Below, one piece after another: positions 44,517-53,637 of a stretch of DNA of 64,000 bases. The translations under genes were made by a program, and so were the position numbers. This stretch comes from JBMNGG01 sp050949705 (GTDB lineage Bacteria; Bacillota; Thermosediminibacteria; Thermosediminibacterales; Tepidanaerobacteraceae), in the NCBI GenBank assembly GCA_050949705.1, contig JBMNGG010000007.1:1-64000 (forward strand), given 5' to 3'. The notes under the pieces are model-generated. The model did no database searches, was not told the DNA's origin, and saw only the letters and a list, made by a program, of their open reading frames with translations. Every line of letters begins with the position of its first letter. Within the stretch, counting starts at the first letter, position 1.

Positions 44517-45341
44517 GTGCGAACACTTGCACTTATAGGGAAAAGTGGTACTGGAAAAAGCCACAGGGCACAAATAATTGCAAAAGAAAACGATGCAAGC
44601 TTTATAATAGATGATGGTCTTCTCATACATGGTAGTAGGGTATTGGCAGGTTATTCGGCAAAGAGAGAGACAACACGTTTAGGGGCAATCCGTCGTGCTA
44701 TATTTCAAGATCCTTCCCATGCCGACGAGGTTAAAAAGAAGATTTCTGAAATGAATGTAGATAGTATTCTTATTTTAGGCACATCTACTTCTATGATAAA
44801 TGCAATATGTGAAGCACTTTCACTACCGATGCCGGCGTCTATAGTTCGAATTGAGGATGTTTCTTCAGAACGGGAAATAAATACAGCTAGGATGATAAGG
44901 AAAGGTGCAGGAAAACATGTAATTCCTGTTCCGACACTTGAATTAAAAAAGGATTTCTCAGGATATTTTCTGGATCCTTTGAGAATTTTTCGTGAGAGGA
45001 AGGGGAAGCAATCTGAACTGTTAGAGGAAAAGTCTGTTGTTAGACCTACTTTTAGTTATTTGGGCAAATACACAATAAATGACAGTACTATAAGGCAGAT
45101 TGCTCTATATTCTGCACAACAATTACAGGGGATTGGTCCTGGTGGAAGGGTTTACATTGAAAACTATTCAAGCGGAATTATAATAAAAATGGAATTGACT
45201 GTAGAATACGGGTTGCAATTACAACCTATCCTTCAGAAAGCCCAGGAAAAGGTTGCACAAATGATAGAACATATGACATCATTAAATGTATTAAAGGTAA
45301 ATGTTCTCGCCAAGAATTTCTATTTCAAGGAGAGACCATAA
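44517..45341 (+). CDS. P-loop ATPase fused to an Asp23-like domain
   Basis: A 274-residue protein. Residues 8-15 are a Walker A motif (GKSGTGKS) in a P-loop domain that continues to about residue 150 and includes SFIIDDGLLI and SILILGTSTSMINAI. The C-terminal part (about 180-270: TFSYLGKYTINDSTIRQIA...) resembles the Asp23/Gls24 (DUF322) alkaline-shock domain. This fusion is seen in some Clostridia but has no established role. GTG 44517 follows TTTGGAGGTG; ATG 44490 would lack a site. It lies 29 bases before nfnA but has no clear functional link with it. Confidence 0.7.
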   Translation: MRTLALIGKSGTGKSHRAQIIAKENDASFIIDDGLLIHGSRVLAGYSAKRETTRLGAIRRAIFQDPSHADEVKKKISEMNVDSILILGTSTSMINAICEALSLPMPASIVRIEDVSSEREINTARMIRKGAGKHVIPVPTLELKKDFSGYFLDPLRIFRERKGKQSELLEEKSVVRPTFSYLGKYTINDSTIRQIALYSAQQLQGIGPGGRVYIENYSSGIIIKMELTVEYGLQLQPILQKAQEKVAQMIEHMTSLNVLKVNVLAKNFYFKERP

Positions 45342-45370
45342 AATAATAAATATAACAGAGGAGGTTTAAT

Positions 45371-46213
45371 ATGTTCCAAATACTCGAAAGAAAAGACTTA
45401 GCACCATCTATCAAAAAATTCGTGATAGATGCACCATTGGTGGCAAAAAAAGCCCAACCTGGTCAATTTATTATTCTTAGGATTAAGGAAGGCGGAGAAA
45501 GGATACCTCTTACAATTGCTGATTATGATTCGGAAAAAGGCACGATAACTATAGTGTTCCAAGAGGTAGGAAAGAGTACAATAGAGCTGGGAACATTAAA
45601 GGCTGGCGACTTCCTTGCTGATTTTGTTGGGCCACTTGGTGAGGGAGTAGACTTTAAAAGCCATAAAAAGGTTTTAGGCATAGGTGGAGGTCTTGGCATA
45701 GCGCCGCTTTATCCAAAACTAAAAATGTTACATGAGAATGGTGTTGAAGTAACAAGTATTATTGGAGCTAGGTCAGCCGACTTACTAATAATGGAAGATG
45801 AAATAAAGGCTGTAAGCGACAATATGTATATTTGCACAGACGATGGTTCTAAAGGGGAGCATGGATTCGTTACAGCAGTTTTAAAGGAGCTGTTGGAACA
45901 AGGTGAAAGATTTGATGAAATTATTATTATAGGACCACCGATTCTCATGAAAATCGGAGCCGAAATCACAAAACCTTACAGTATACCTACTATGGTCAGT
46001 CTAAATCCCATAATGGTAGATGGTACAGGAATGTGTGGATGTTGCAGAGTGACAGTAGGAGAAGAAACAAAATTTGCTTGTGTAGACGGACCAGCATTTG
46101 ATGGTCATAAAGTTGATTTTGATGAACTTATCAAACGACTTCAGACTTATAATAGTGAAGAAAAGATAGCACTCGATAAGCATGTAGGAGGTGGATGCAG
46201 ATGTCATCAATAA
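45371..46213 (+). CDS. nfnA: NfnA-like ferredoxin:NADP+ oxidoreductase small subunit
   Basis: A 280-residue flavoprotein of the dihydroorotate-dehydrogenase electron-transfer type. It has a FAD-binding beta-barrel (PGQFIILRIKEGGERIPLTIA), an NAD-binding part (GIGGGLGIAPLYPKLK) and a C-terminal [2Fe-2S] Cys block (DGTGMCGCCRVTVG...FACVDGPAFDG). The next gene is the GltD-like large subunit, so this is NfnA, which bifurcates electrons between ferredoxin, NADH and NADPH. The ribosome site is AGAGGAGGTTT. It overlaps nfnB by 13 bases. Confidence 0.88.
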   Translation: MFQILERKDLAPSIKKFVIDAPLVAKKAQPGQFIILRIKEGGERIPLTIADYDSEKGTITIVFQEVGKSTIELGTLKAGDFLADFVGPLGEGVDFKSHKKVLGIGGGLGIAPLYPKLKMLHENGVEVTSIIGARSADLLIMEDEIKAVSDNMYICTDDGSKGEHGFVTAVLKELLEQGERFDEIIIIGPPILMKIGAEITKPYSIPTMVSLNPIMVDGTGMCGCCRVTVGEETKFACVDGPAFDGHKVDFDELIKRLQTYNSEEKIALDKHVGGGCRCHQ

Positions 46214-47595
46214 ATCGTAGTAAAACAAAAACACCAATGCCTGCACAAGATCCTAAAAAGCGTAGCAAGAATTTTGATGAAGTTGCCTTGGGTTATTCAG
46301 AAGAAGATGCTATAAATGAGGCCAGACGTTGTTTAAATTGCAAAAAGCCTCTTTGTGTGCAGGGTTGTCCAGTTCAAGTGCAAATTCCCCAGTTTATTGG
46401 GCATATAGTTGAGAAAGATTATCAAAGTGCGATTAACGTCATAAAAGAGACTAATTCACTTCCAGCAATTTGTGGGAGAGTTTGCCCCCAAGAGGAACAA
46501 TGTGAAAAAAAATGCATCCTAAATAAAATGGGTGATCCTGTTGCTATAGGTCGATTGGAAAGATTTGTAGCAGATTGGGAAAGACAAGAAGGTATACAAG
46601 TTTCTGAAAAAGCGAAAAGTAATGGAAAAAAAGTTGCCATCATTGGTTCTGGTCCTGCCGGTCTAACTTGTGCAAGTGACCTAGCTAAACTTGGTTATGA
46701 AGTAACGGTTTTCGAAGCCTTTCATGAGCCCGGAGGGGTTCTGATATATGGTATACCTGAATTTAGGCTACCCAAAGAAATAGTAAAACAAGAAGTGGAT
46801 TTTATAAAACAACTAGGAGCAAAAGTTGAAACCAACATGGTTATGGGTAAGGTTCTTACAGTTGACGACATATTTGAGATGGGTTATGGCGCTGTATTCA
46901 TAGGAACAGGGGCAGGCTTGCCTACTTTTATGAATATCCCAGGAGAAAACTATCTTGGTGTTTACTCTGCAAATGAGTTTTTAACAAGAATAAACTTAAT
47001 GAAAGCTTATGATTTCCCTGAAACAGATACACCAGTTAAGGTAGGAAAGAATGTAGCCGTTGTTGGTGGTGGAAATGTGGCTATGGACTCAGCCAGGTCT
47101 GCCCTTAGGATGGGCGCAGAAAAAGTATATATCATCTACCGACGTTCGGAGGCGGAAATGCCCGCTCGTAAGGAAGAGTCTGAACATGCAAAAGAAGAAG
47201 GAATTATATTCAATTATTTAACCAATCCTACTCGTATAATAGGTGATGATAATGGTTGGGTGAAAGGAATAGAATGTATTAGAATGGAGTTAGGAGAACC
47301 GGATTCTTCAGGTCGTCGCAGACCAATACCTATTGAAGGTTCCGAATTTATTATAGACATTGATACAGTTGTAATGTCTATTGGGACAGGTCCAAACCCA
47401 CTTTTGACCAAGGCAACAGAGGGATTAGAACTAAACAAATATGGATATATAGCAACTGATGAAGATGGTAAGACTTCAAAAGAGGGCGTTTGGGCAGGAG
47501 GAGATATAGTCACAGGAGCTGCTACTGTAATTCTCGCAATGGGTGCCGGTAAAAAAGCCGCTCAATCGATACATGAATATCTTCAAAATAAATAA
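46201..47595 (+). CDS. nfnB: NfnB-like NADPH-dependent large subunit
   Basis: A 464-residue protein of the glutamate-synthase small-chain type. It has two N-terminal 4Fe-4S Cys blocks (ARRCLNCKKPLCVQGCPV, ICGRVCPQEEQCEKKC), a FAD dinucleotide motif VAIIGSGPAGLTCASDLAKLG and an NADPH motif VAVVGGGNVAMDSARSALRMG. Paired with NfnA, it makes the electron-bifurcating NADH-dependent ferredoxin:NADP+ transhydrogenase typical of anaerobes. ATG 46201 is chosen 6 bases after AGGAGGTGG. The terminator at 47625 ends the operon. Confidence 0.9.
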   Translation: MSSINRSKTKTPMPAQDPKKRSKNFDEVALGYSEEDAINEARRCLNCKKPLCVQGCPVQVQIPQFIGHIVEKDYQSAINVIKETNSLPAICGRVCPQEEQCEKKCILNKMGDPVAIGRLERFVADWERQEGIQVSEKAKSNGKKVAIIGSGPAGLTCASDLAKLGYEVTVFEAFHEPGGVLIYGIPEFRLPKEIVKQEVDFIKQLGAKVETNMVMGKVLTVDDIFEMGYGAVFIGTGAGLPTFMNIPGENYLGVYSANEFLTRINLMKAYDFPETDTPVKVGKNVAVVGGGNVAMDSARSALRMGAEKVYIIYRRSEAEMPARKEESEHAKEEGIIFNYLTNPTRIIGDDNGWVKGIECIRMELGEPDSSGRRRPIPIEGSEFIIDIDTVVMSIGTGPNPLLTKATEGLELNKYGYIATDEDGKTSKEGVWAGGDIVTGAATVILAMGAGKKAAQSIHEYLQNK

Positions 47596-47624
47596 GTAAC
47601 AATTAGTTACAGCAATAGACATAC

Positions 47625-47660
47625 AAAGGGCGGAAATTCATAGTTTTTTCCGCCCTTTTT
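47625..47660 (+). terminator. intrinsic terminator of nfnAB
   Basis: The strong stem AAAGGGCGGAAA / TTTCCGCCCTTT followed by TTTTCTTA lies 30 bases after nfnB. Confidence 0.9.
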
Positions 47661-47775
47661 TCTTATACTAACCCCATAATAGGAAGCGAGTCGTATATAA
47701 AATGTTGGCAGGAATTATTAAATTTCCGTTGAAATTGTATATTAATGATTGCAGCTTTAGAGGAGAGATATAAAA

Positions 47776-48735
47776 ATGAAAATAGGTATTCCCAGGGCAC
47801 TGGCTTATTATGCGTACTACCCGTTCTTAAAAACCTTTTTTGAAAAGCTTGGTCTTGAAGTGGTTGTTTCCGATGAAACCACAAAAGAGATTATGGATAT
47901 GGGGATAGAAGATACTATAACTGATGCATGTGTTCCTATAAAACTATTCCATGGTCATGTAAGAAATATTATGGATAGAGTAGACTATGTGTTAGTACCA
48001 CGTCTTGTAAGCATAAATCGCGAAGCCACATTTTGTCCTAAGTTTTTAGGATTACCTGATATGCTCTCTTGTTCCATACCGCAACTTAAAAAAATGTTGG
48101 AAGTTAGGATTGATTTGAAAAAAAGCAGGTTCGAATTATTTATGATCTGCATGAGATTGGCTAGAGTTTTCAAAAAAGGAATTTTTACTGCTTACAATGC
48201 ATACATAAAAGCATTATCAAGTTTTAAGAATTATACTCATCAGTTTCTTCAAGGAGGAATACCTCCTTTGGGTATTGTCGCACAAAAAAAGATTAATTCT
48301 ATACGTTTAGCTGTTGTAGGATATCCATATATGTTATATGACCCATATTTAAGTTTAGACATAATAAAGAAACTGATAAGTATGGGTGTTTATGTTATAA
48401 CGCCTGAAATGCTTCGAGAACGAGATAAACAAAAACAAGCAGGGAAAGTTAAAAAGACTTTGTTTTGGACTTTTAGTAATGAAGTAATAAGATCGGCTTA
48501 TTACTTTTTTGAAAATCGAAATGTAGACGGCATAATACATGTTACCGCTTTTGGGTGTGGTCCAGATTTTATAGTAGATAAATTGATGGAAATAGATGCA
48601 AAGCGGCATAAAATGCCTTATCTCACAATTACACTTGATGAGCATACTGGGCAAGAAGGGTTGAATACTCGACTGGAAGCATTTGTTGATATGTTGAAGA
48701 TAAAGAAAGCAAAGAAAGAGGCGGCAATGGCATGA
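47776..48735 (+). CDS. 2-hydroxyacyl-CoA dehydratase/activase-associated protein (DUF2229)
   Basis: A 319-residue protein with the DUF2229 opening IGIPRALAYYAYYPFLKTFF, then VVSDETTKEI, DACVPIKLFHGHV and LVPRLVSI. The C-terminus has IIHVTAFGCGPDF and DEHTGQEGLNTRLEAF, shared with the next protein. In many Firmicutes this module is fused to the HgdC-type activase and an HgdB-like part in one ~1400-residue chain; here it is separate. ATG 47776 follows AGAGGAGAGA. It overlaps the next gene by 4 bases. A role in Fe-S-dependent activation of a CoA or other dehydratase is inferred. Confidence 0.82.
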   Translation: MKIGIPRALAYYAYYPFLKTFFEKLGLEVVVSDETTKEIMDMGIEDTITDACVPIKLFHGHVRNIMDRVDYVLVPRLVSINREATFCPKFLGLPDMLSCSIPQLKKMLEVRIDLKKSRFELFMICMRLARVFKKGIFTAYNAYIKALSSFKNYTHQFLQGGIPPLGIVAQKKINSIRLAVVGYPYMLYDPYLSLDIIKKLISMGVYVITPEMLRERDKQKQAGKVKKTLFWTFSNEVIRSAYYFFENRNVDGIIHVTAFGCGPDFIVDKLMEIDAKRHKMPYLTITLDEHTGQEGLNTRLEAFVDMLKIKKAKKEAAMA

Positions 48736-49859
48736 GAAAGGTATCTTTTCCATATATGGGGACATCTTATATTCCTTTTGAAAGATTGATAACAGCCTTT
48801 GGAAATGAAGTAGTTGTTCCACCAAAGCCTACTGAAGAGACCATAAGTTATGGAACTAAATATGCCCCAGAGTTTGCTTGTTATCCCTTTAAGATAGTTT
48901 TGGGCACATTTATTCAAGCTCTTGAAGCGGGAGCCGATACACTAGTGTCTTCAGGCGGTGTTGGACCCTGTAGGGCAGGTCTTTACACTACATTACAGGA
49001 AAAGATATTGAAAAGTATGGGGTATGAATTTGAGATGATTACACTAGAACCACCAGGAAGGCACTTTAAAGAACTTCTTCAAAGTATAAAAAAATTAATA
49101 AATACTCGCCTTACATTAAAGGATTACATAAATATTGGTCGTTTTGTATGGAAACAATTGTTGATTTTAGATAAGTTTGAAAGCTTATCACATAAGACAC
49201 GACCTTTAGAGATTAAAAAAGGAGATTCTACACAGGCCTATAAGAAAAGTATTGAAATGATTGCAGAGGCAGAAAAATATAGTGATTTGCTAAGTATAGA
49301 AAGAGAAGGGGAATTATTATTTGATTCAATTGAAAAAAGAGATTATGAACCAATAAAAATTGGTATAGTGGGGGAAATTTATGTTCTCTTGGAACCCACG
49401 TCCAATCTTGAGATAGAAGAAATGTTAGGGGAACTTGGAGTCTACGTAGAACGTTCTATGTTCCTCTCTGAATATACAATATCAAATGCACTTTTGGATC
49501 TTTTCCATATAGTTGGTGATAGGGATGCAAAAAAAATGGCAGCACCCTATTTTAAAGAAATGTGTGGTGGTCATGGGCGAGAATCGGTGGGGAACTCCAT
49601 AATTTTTGCTGAAAGGGGATTCGATGGGGTAATACAGCTTTCGCCTTTTACCTGTATTCCTGAAATAGTAGCCAAGAGTATTCTTCCTCAAGTTTGTAAA
49701 GAGCATGGAATCGGATTTTTAACAATAAGTCTTGATGAACAAACTGGAAAAGAGGGGCTTCGAACGCGCTTGGAAGCCTTTACAGATTTACTTATGGCTA
49801 AACGAAAAAAATCCAGGTCACCACTAGTTAAACCACAGTTGGCAAAGGAGATGGCATAG
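48732..49859 (+). CDS. 2-hydroxyglutaryl-CoA-dehydratase-like component
   Basis: A 375-residue protein related to HgdB/HgdA-like components. It has KYAPEFACYPFKIVLG with a Cys, SGGVGPCRAGLYT, and a C-terminal half with KIGIVGEIYVLLEP, CGGHGRESVGNS, LSPFTCIPEIVAKS and SLDEQTGKEGLRTRLEAF. The conserved Cys residues suggest a [4Fe-4S] cluster. It overlaps the upstream gene by four bases (ATGA), and the activase gene starts immediately after its stop. The three proteins probably form one complex. The physiological substrate is unknown. Confidence 0.82.
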   Translation: MRKVSFPYMGTSYIPFERLITAFGNEVVVPPKPTEETISYGTKYAPEFACYPFKIVLGTFIQALEAGADTLVSSGGVGPCRAGLYTTLQEKILKSMGYEFEMITLEPPGRHFKELLQSIKKLINTRLTLKDYINIGRFVWKQLLILDKFESLSHKTRPLEIKKGDSTQAYKKSIEMIAEAEKYSDLLSIEREGELLFDSIEKRDYEPIKIGIVGEIYVLLEPTSNLEIEEMLGELGVYVERSMFLSEYTISNALLDLFHIVGDRDAKKMAAPYFKEMCGGHGRESVGNSIIFAERGFDGVIQLSPFTCIPEIVAKSILPQVCKEHGIGFLTISLDEQTGKEGLRTRLEAFTDLLMAKRKKSRSPLVKPQLAKEMA

Positions 49860-50822
49860 TTGGCATACTATTTAGGTGTCGATGTTGGTTCGGTAAGCAC
49901 CAACCTTGTATTAATTGATGAAGATGAAGTGCTGGTTGAATCCATATATATAAGAACACAGGGCAATCCAATAAATGCTGTAAAGGAAGGTATGAAAAGG
50001 CTTTCTTTTCGGAAAAAAGGAAAATGGGAAATATTAGGGGTAGGAGCCACAGGTAGCGGTCGACAACTAGCTGGTGTTATTGTAGGTGCAGATGTGGTAA
50101 AAAATGAGATTACAGCACATGCTATGGCAGCTCTTAAGGAAGTCCCTGATGCGCAAACGGTCCTTGAGATTGGAGGTCAGGACTCTAAAATTATTATTCT
50201 CAGAGATGGTGTTGTTACTGATTTTGCAATGAATACTGTGTGTGCTGCCGGAACTGGTTCTTTTCTTGATCAACAAGCAAATCGATTAAATATACCTATT
50301 GAGGAATTCGGTAATTATGCATTAAAGTCAAAAAGTCCTGTTCGTATCGCTGGCCGGTGTGCAGTTTTTGCTGAATCTGATATGGTCCATAAACAGCAAT
50401 TAGGTTATAAAGCACAAGATATTATCAGGGGCTTGTGTGAGGCTTTAGTTAGAAACTACTTAAACAATATAGCAAAAGGCAAGGAAATACTTCCACGTAT
50501 AGTTTTTCAAGGTGGAGTTGCAGCCAATGCAGGTATGAAAGCAGCTTTTGAAGAAGCTCTGAAAGAGAAAATATACATTCCAAAGCACTATGATGTTATG
50601 GGGGCTATGGGGGTGGCATTGCTGGCAAAAGATGCGGAAATATCTAGTACTCGATTTAAAGGGTTTGGGGTGTCAGATACGAATTTTACTGCGGATAGTT
50701 TTGAGTGTAATGGTTGCCCCAATCATTGTGAAGTTGTTAACATCAAAATGGAAGGTAAAGTAATTGCTCGTTGGGGTGATAGATGTAATAAATGGAAGAC
50801 CGTTGGAGACGGAGTAGCATAG
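49860..50822 (+). CDS. acyl-CoA dehydratase activase (HgdC/BadF-type ATPase)
   Basis: A 320-residue ASKHA-fold ATPase. Motifs: GVDVGSVSTNLVLID (phosphate 1), VGATGSGRQLA, LEIGGQDSKII (phosphate 2), NTVCAAGTGSFLDQQANRL with the cluster-binding Cys, GRCAVFAESDMVH with the second Cys, and VFQGGVAANAGMKAAF. The C-terminal tail has an additional FECNGCPNHCEVV Cys block. The family uses ATP to pass a low-potential electron from ferredoxin to a dehydratase. TTG 49860 directly follows the previous stop, and the ribosome site is GCAAAGGAGA. A terminator follows. Confidence 0.88.
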   Translation: MAYYLGVDVGSVSTNLVLIDEDEVLVESIYIRTQGNPINAVKEGMKRLSFRKKGKWEILGVGATGSGRQLAGVIVGADVVKNEITAHAMAALKEVPDAQTVLEIGGQDSKIIILRDGVVTDFAMNTVCAAGTGSFLDQQANRLNIPIEEFGNYALKSKSPVRIAGRCAVFAESDMVHKQQLGYKAQDIIRGLCEALVRNYLNNIAKGKEILPRIVFQGGVAANAGMKAAFEEALKEKIYIPKHYDVMGAMGVALLAKDAEISSTRFKGFGVSDTNFTADSFECNGCPNHCEVVNIKMEGKVIARWGDRCNKWKTVGDGVA

Positions 50823-50830
50823 AGAAAGAT

Positions 50831-50868
50831 AAAATGGGATAGGGCTATTAATAAGCCTGTCCCATTTT
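50831..50868. terminator. bidirectional terminator between activase and purE
   Basis: A near-perfect long stem, AAAATGGGATAGGGC / GCCTGTCCCATTTT, sits between the rightward activase gene and the leftward purE gene, 10 bases from each. Confidence 0.88.
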
Positions 50869-50879
50869 CAATTTCAGAA

Positions 50880-51416
50880 CTATTCACTGAGAAAATAGTT
50901 TTTATAACCTGTGGCTTCCAGCCTTTTAGCTTTAGATGTTACTTCTGTTTTCATAGTATCCTTATATTTTTTTATTTTTTCACGAATAGTAGTGTATTTA
51001 ATTCCTAGGATTTCAAGGGCTAGTAAGCCGGCGTTTTTAGCATTGTTTATCGATACTGTGGCTACTGGAACTCCACCAGGCATTTGAACTATTGAAAGTA
51101 ATGAGTCAAGGCCATTTAGACTTGAGGTTTTAACTGGAACACCAATGACCGGTAGAGGGGTGATAGCTGCTACCATTCCCGGCAGATGAGCCGCTCCCCC
51201 GGCACCTGCAATAATAACTTCAACACCCCTTGCCTCTGCACTTTTAGCATATTCGAACATTCTATCTGGTGTTCGGTGGGCTGAAACAACGGTTATTTCA
51301 TAATTAACGTCAAATTCCTCTAATACCTTTGCTGCTTCTTTCATCACTGGGAGATCCGAGTCGCTTCCCATAATTATTCCAACTGAAGGATTATTATTTG
51401 TCTCTTTCTTATCCAA
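50880..51416 (-). CDS. purE: N5-carboxyaminoimidazole ribonucleotide mutase
   Basis: A 178-residue PurE of class I. SVGIIMGSDSDLPVMKEA is the nucleotide-binding start; SAHRTPDRMFEYAKSAE contains the catalytic His, and AGAGGAAHLPGMVAAITPLP follows. It moves the carboxyl group of N5-CAIR to give CAIR in purine synthesis. The gene is 3 bases behind purK on the same strand. Its ~15-residue C-terminal extension is slightly longer than usual. Confidence 0.93.
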   Translation of the reverse strand: MDKKETNNNPSVGIIMGSDSDLPVMKEAAKVLEEFDVNYEITVVSAHRTPDRMFEYAKSAEARGVEVIIAGAGGAAHLPGMVAAITPLPVIGVPVKTSSLNGLDSLLSIVQMPGGVPVATVSINNAKNAGLLALEILGIKYTTIREKIKKYKDTMKTEVTSKAKRLEATGYKNYFLSE

Positions 51417-51419
51417 TCA

Positions 51420-52563
51420 TTATCCCTCCGCAATAACTTTTATGGTTCTCTTAATTATACTCGCTCTTTCCAGAGCCTTATCAATATCTTCATCGATTAT
51501 TGTTACGTGCCCCATTTTCCTGTATGGTTTTGTTTCTTTTTTGCCGTAGATATGTAGACTGACACCAGGGATGCTTAAGATTTCATCAACACCTTTAAAA
51601 TAGGGTTTGCCTTGATATCCCTCGGCACCTAGCAGATTAACCATTACTGCGGGAATTATCAGATCCGTGGAACCTAACGGAAGGCCTGTTATAGCTCTTA
51701 AATGTTGTTCGAATTGCGAGGTCACACAGGCTTCTATCGTATAATGACCTGAATTGTGTGGCCTTGGGGCTATTTCATTTACCAACACCTTTTTATCCTG
51801 GGTCAGAAACATCTCAATACCGAAAACACCAACACCATCAAGGGCTTCGACACATCTTATAGCTATATCTAGAGCCTCGTTTTTAATAGATTGGTCAATG
51901 CGTGCAGGAGCCACAGTTTCAGTACAGATATTTGCATTTTGATCAAAATTCATTTCTACAACGAGGATAACATTTTATATCTCCCCTTGAGCTTCGGGCT
52001 ACCATAACGGCTAATTCCCGTTCAAATGGAATTTGTTCCTCTACAAAGGACTCACATATCAAATTATTATGTATGTCTTCGGGTTTTTCAAGTATGAAAA
52101 CACCACGGCCGTCATAACCACCCTTACAAGTTTTTTGAACCGCTGGAAGACCAAATTTAATCAAAGAATCAGATGTAATATCAGCAGTTTTAATCCAACG
52201 AGCTGTAGGTATTTGGTGTTCATCCAACATTTGTTTTTGCCTTGATTTGTCCTGTATGATTTCTAACACTTTTGGGGAAGGAAATATTTTGTGCCCCTTT
52301 GCGTAAAGTTCATTAAGTATTTGTGTATCAATGTGTTCTATCTCAAAAGTGGTAATATCACTCTGTAGTATTAGTTCACGAATACTATCTTTATCGTAGA
52401 AATCGGCTATTATCTGACGATCAACCAAGGAAAAAGCAGGGCACTCAGGAGTAGGATCAAGTATATTCACACGGAAATTAAGTTTTTTTGCTTCCTGTGC
52501 CAACATTTTGCCCAGTTGCCCGCCACCTATTATACCAATTGTAAAATCAAATGGATGGTTCAT
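51420..52563 (-). pseudogene. purK: N5-carboxyaminoimidazole ribonucleotide synthase, one frameshift
   Basis: From ATG 52563 the first 200 residues are a normal ATP-grasp PurK (IGIIGGGQLGKMLAQEAKKL, FEIEHID, CKGGYDGRGVFIL, ESFVEEQIPFERELAVMVAR). At about 51963 one extra base shifts the frame. After removal of that base the chain continues VVEMNFDQNANICTE, then GVFGIEMFLTQDKKVLVNEI and PRPHNSGHYTIEAC to the stop at 51420, giving about 380 residues. PurK makes N5-CAIR from AIR, ATP and bicarbonate. Since purE of class I needs PurK, the single shift may be a sequence error. Confidence 0.85.
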
Positions 52564-52644
52564 GCTGTGTTTTCATCTCCTACTTTTTAGTACCTTCGGA
52601 AAATATTATATCATAAAGCTAAGAAGTTTTATACAAACATTAAA

Positions 52645-52706
52645 ACCTGTTGAAGGTTAACTATCGATACCATTAGTGAAAAGCACCTCGCTAACCGTCA
52701 ACAGGT
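52645..52706. repeat. inverted repeat in the purK/Ku intergenic region
   Basis: The arms ACCTGTTGAAGGTTAA (52645) and CTAACCGTCAACAGGT (ending 52706) pair with two mismatches around a 30-base loop, between the divergent purK and Ku genes. It may be a regulatory hairpin or operator. I do not recognise a riboswitch class in it. Confidence 0.45.
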
Positions 52707-52815
52707 AATATTATATTTCCCTAAATAATTGCAGTTATAATAATAATTTGGTGGACATTTTACCAATAATATAAAAAGGAGAAAGATTATTTCCAAATGA
52801 ATATGAGGTGATTAA

Positions 52816-53637
52816 ATGCGTGCCATGTGGCGAGGGTCCATTAGTTTTGGTCTAATAAATGTTCCTGTAAAAATGTATGCCGCGACGGAAAAAAAGAATA
52901 TAAGCTTTCGCCAAATTCATCGCGAATGTGGAACACCAATAAATTACGAAAAAACATGTAAAACCTGTGGCAGAAAAGTTGAAGAGGACGAAATTGCTAG
53001 AGGATATGAATTTGAAAAGGGCCGTTATGTCATTATAGAAGATAAAGACCTTGAAAGTATTCCTGATGAGACTACAAGGACCATTGATATTATAGACTTT
53101 GTTGACTTAGTAGATATAGATCCTATATTTTATGACCGCACCTATTTTTTGGGACCTGAGGAAACCGGTCCAAAAGCTTATCTTTTATTAAGAAAAGCTA
53201 TGGAAGAAGGGGGGAAAATAGCAATAGCAAAGGTAGTGATTAGGTCAAAACAAAGTCTGGCCTGTATAAGACCTTACGGTGAAAACCATTTAGTTTTGGA
53301 AACAATGTTTTATCCCGATGAAGTTAGAAAAGTTGGGGAAGTACCTATTTCACCCAAAGCAAAATTGCATGACAATGAAATTAAGATGGCTGTTCAGCTT
53401 GTAAATTCTTTGTCTGCCAAATTTGAGCCCGAGAAATATACAGACGATTATAGACAAGCAATGATAGATATTATTAGTGCCAAGATTGAAGGTAAGGAAA
53501 TAAGCACACCTACTCCACGAGAAGAAAAGGTCATCGACCTAATGGAAGCATTAAAGGCAAGTCTTGAGTTAGCTGAAAAAGAGAAAACTGATAAATCACC
53601 TAAAAGAGGCAGAAAGAAGAAAGTGGCAGGCGGTTAA
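52816..53637 (+). CDS. ku: Ku protein (non-homologous end joining)
   Basis: A 273-residue bacterial Ku. The start MRAMWRGSISFGLINVPVKMY, then FRQIHRECGTPINYEKTCKTCGRKV (a Cys-containing core segment), RGYEFEKGRYV and KQSLACIRPYGENHLVLETMFYPDE are typical of the family. The Lys-rich tail (KSPKRGRKKK) fits DNA end binding. Ku homodimers thread onto broken ends and recruit LigD. ATG 52816 follows TGAGGTGATTAA. Its stop abuts that of the leftward ligase gene, and a polymerase gene follows at 54660: a complete NHEJ set. Confidence 0.93.
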   Translation: MRAMWRGSISFGLINVPVKMYAATEKKNISFRQIHRECGTPINYEKTCKTCGRKVEEDEIARGYEFEKGRYVIIEDKDLESIPDETTRTIDIIDFVDLVDIDPIFYDRTYFLGPEETGPKAYLLLRKAMEEGGKIAIAKVVIRSKQSLACIRPYGENHLVLETMFYPDEVRKVGEVPISPKAKLHDNEIKMAVQLVNSLSAKFEPEKYTDDYRQAMIDIISAKIEGKEISTPTPREEKVIDLMEALKASLELAEKEKTDKSPKRGRKKKVAGG

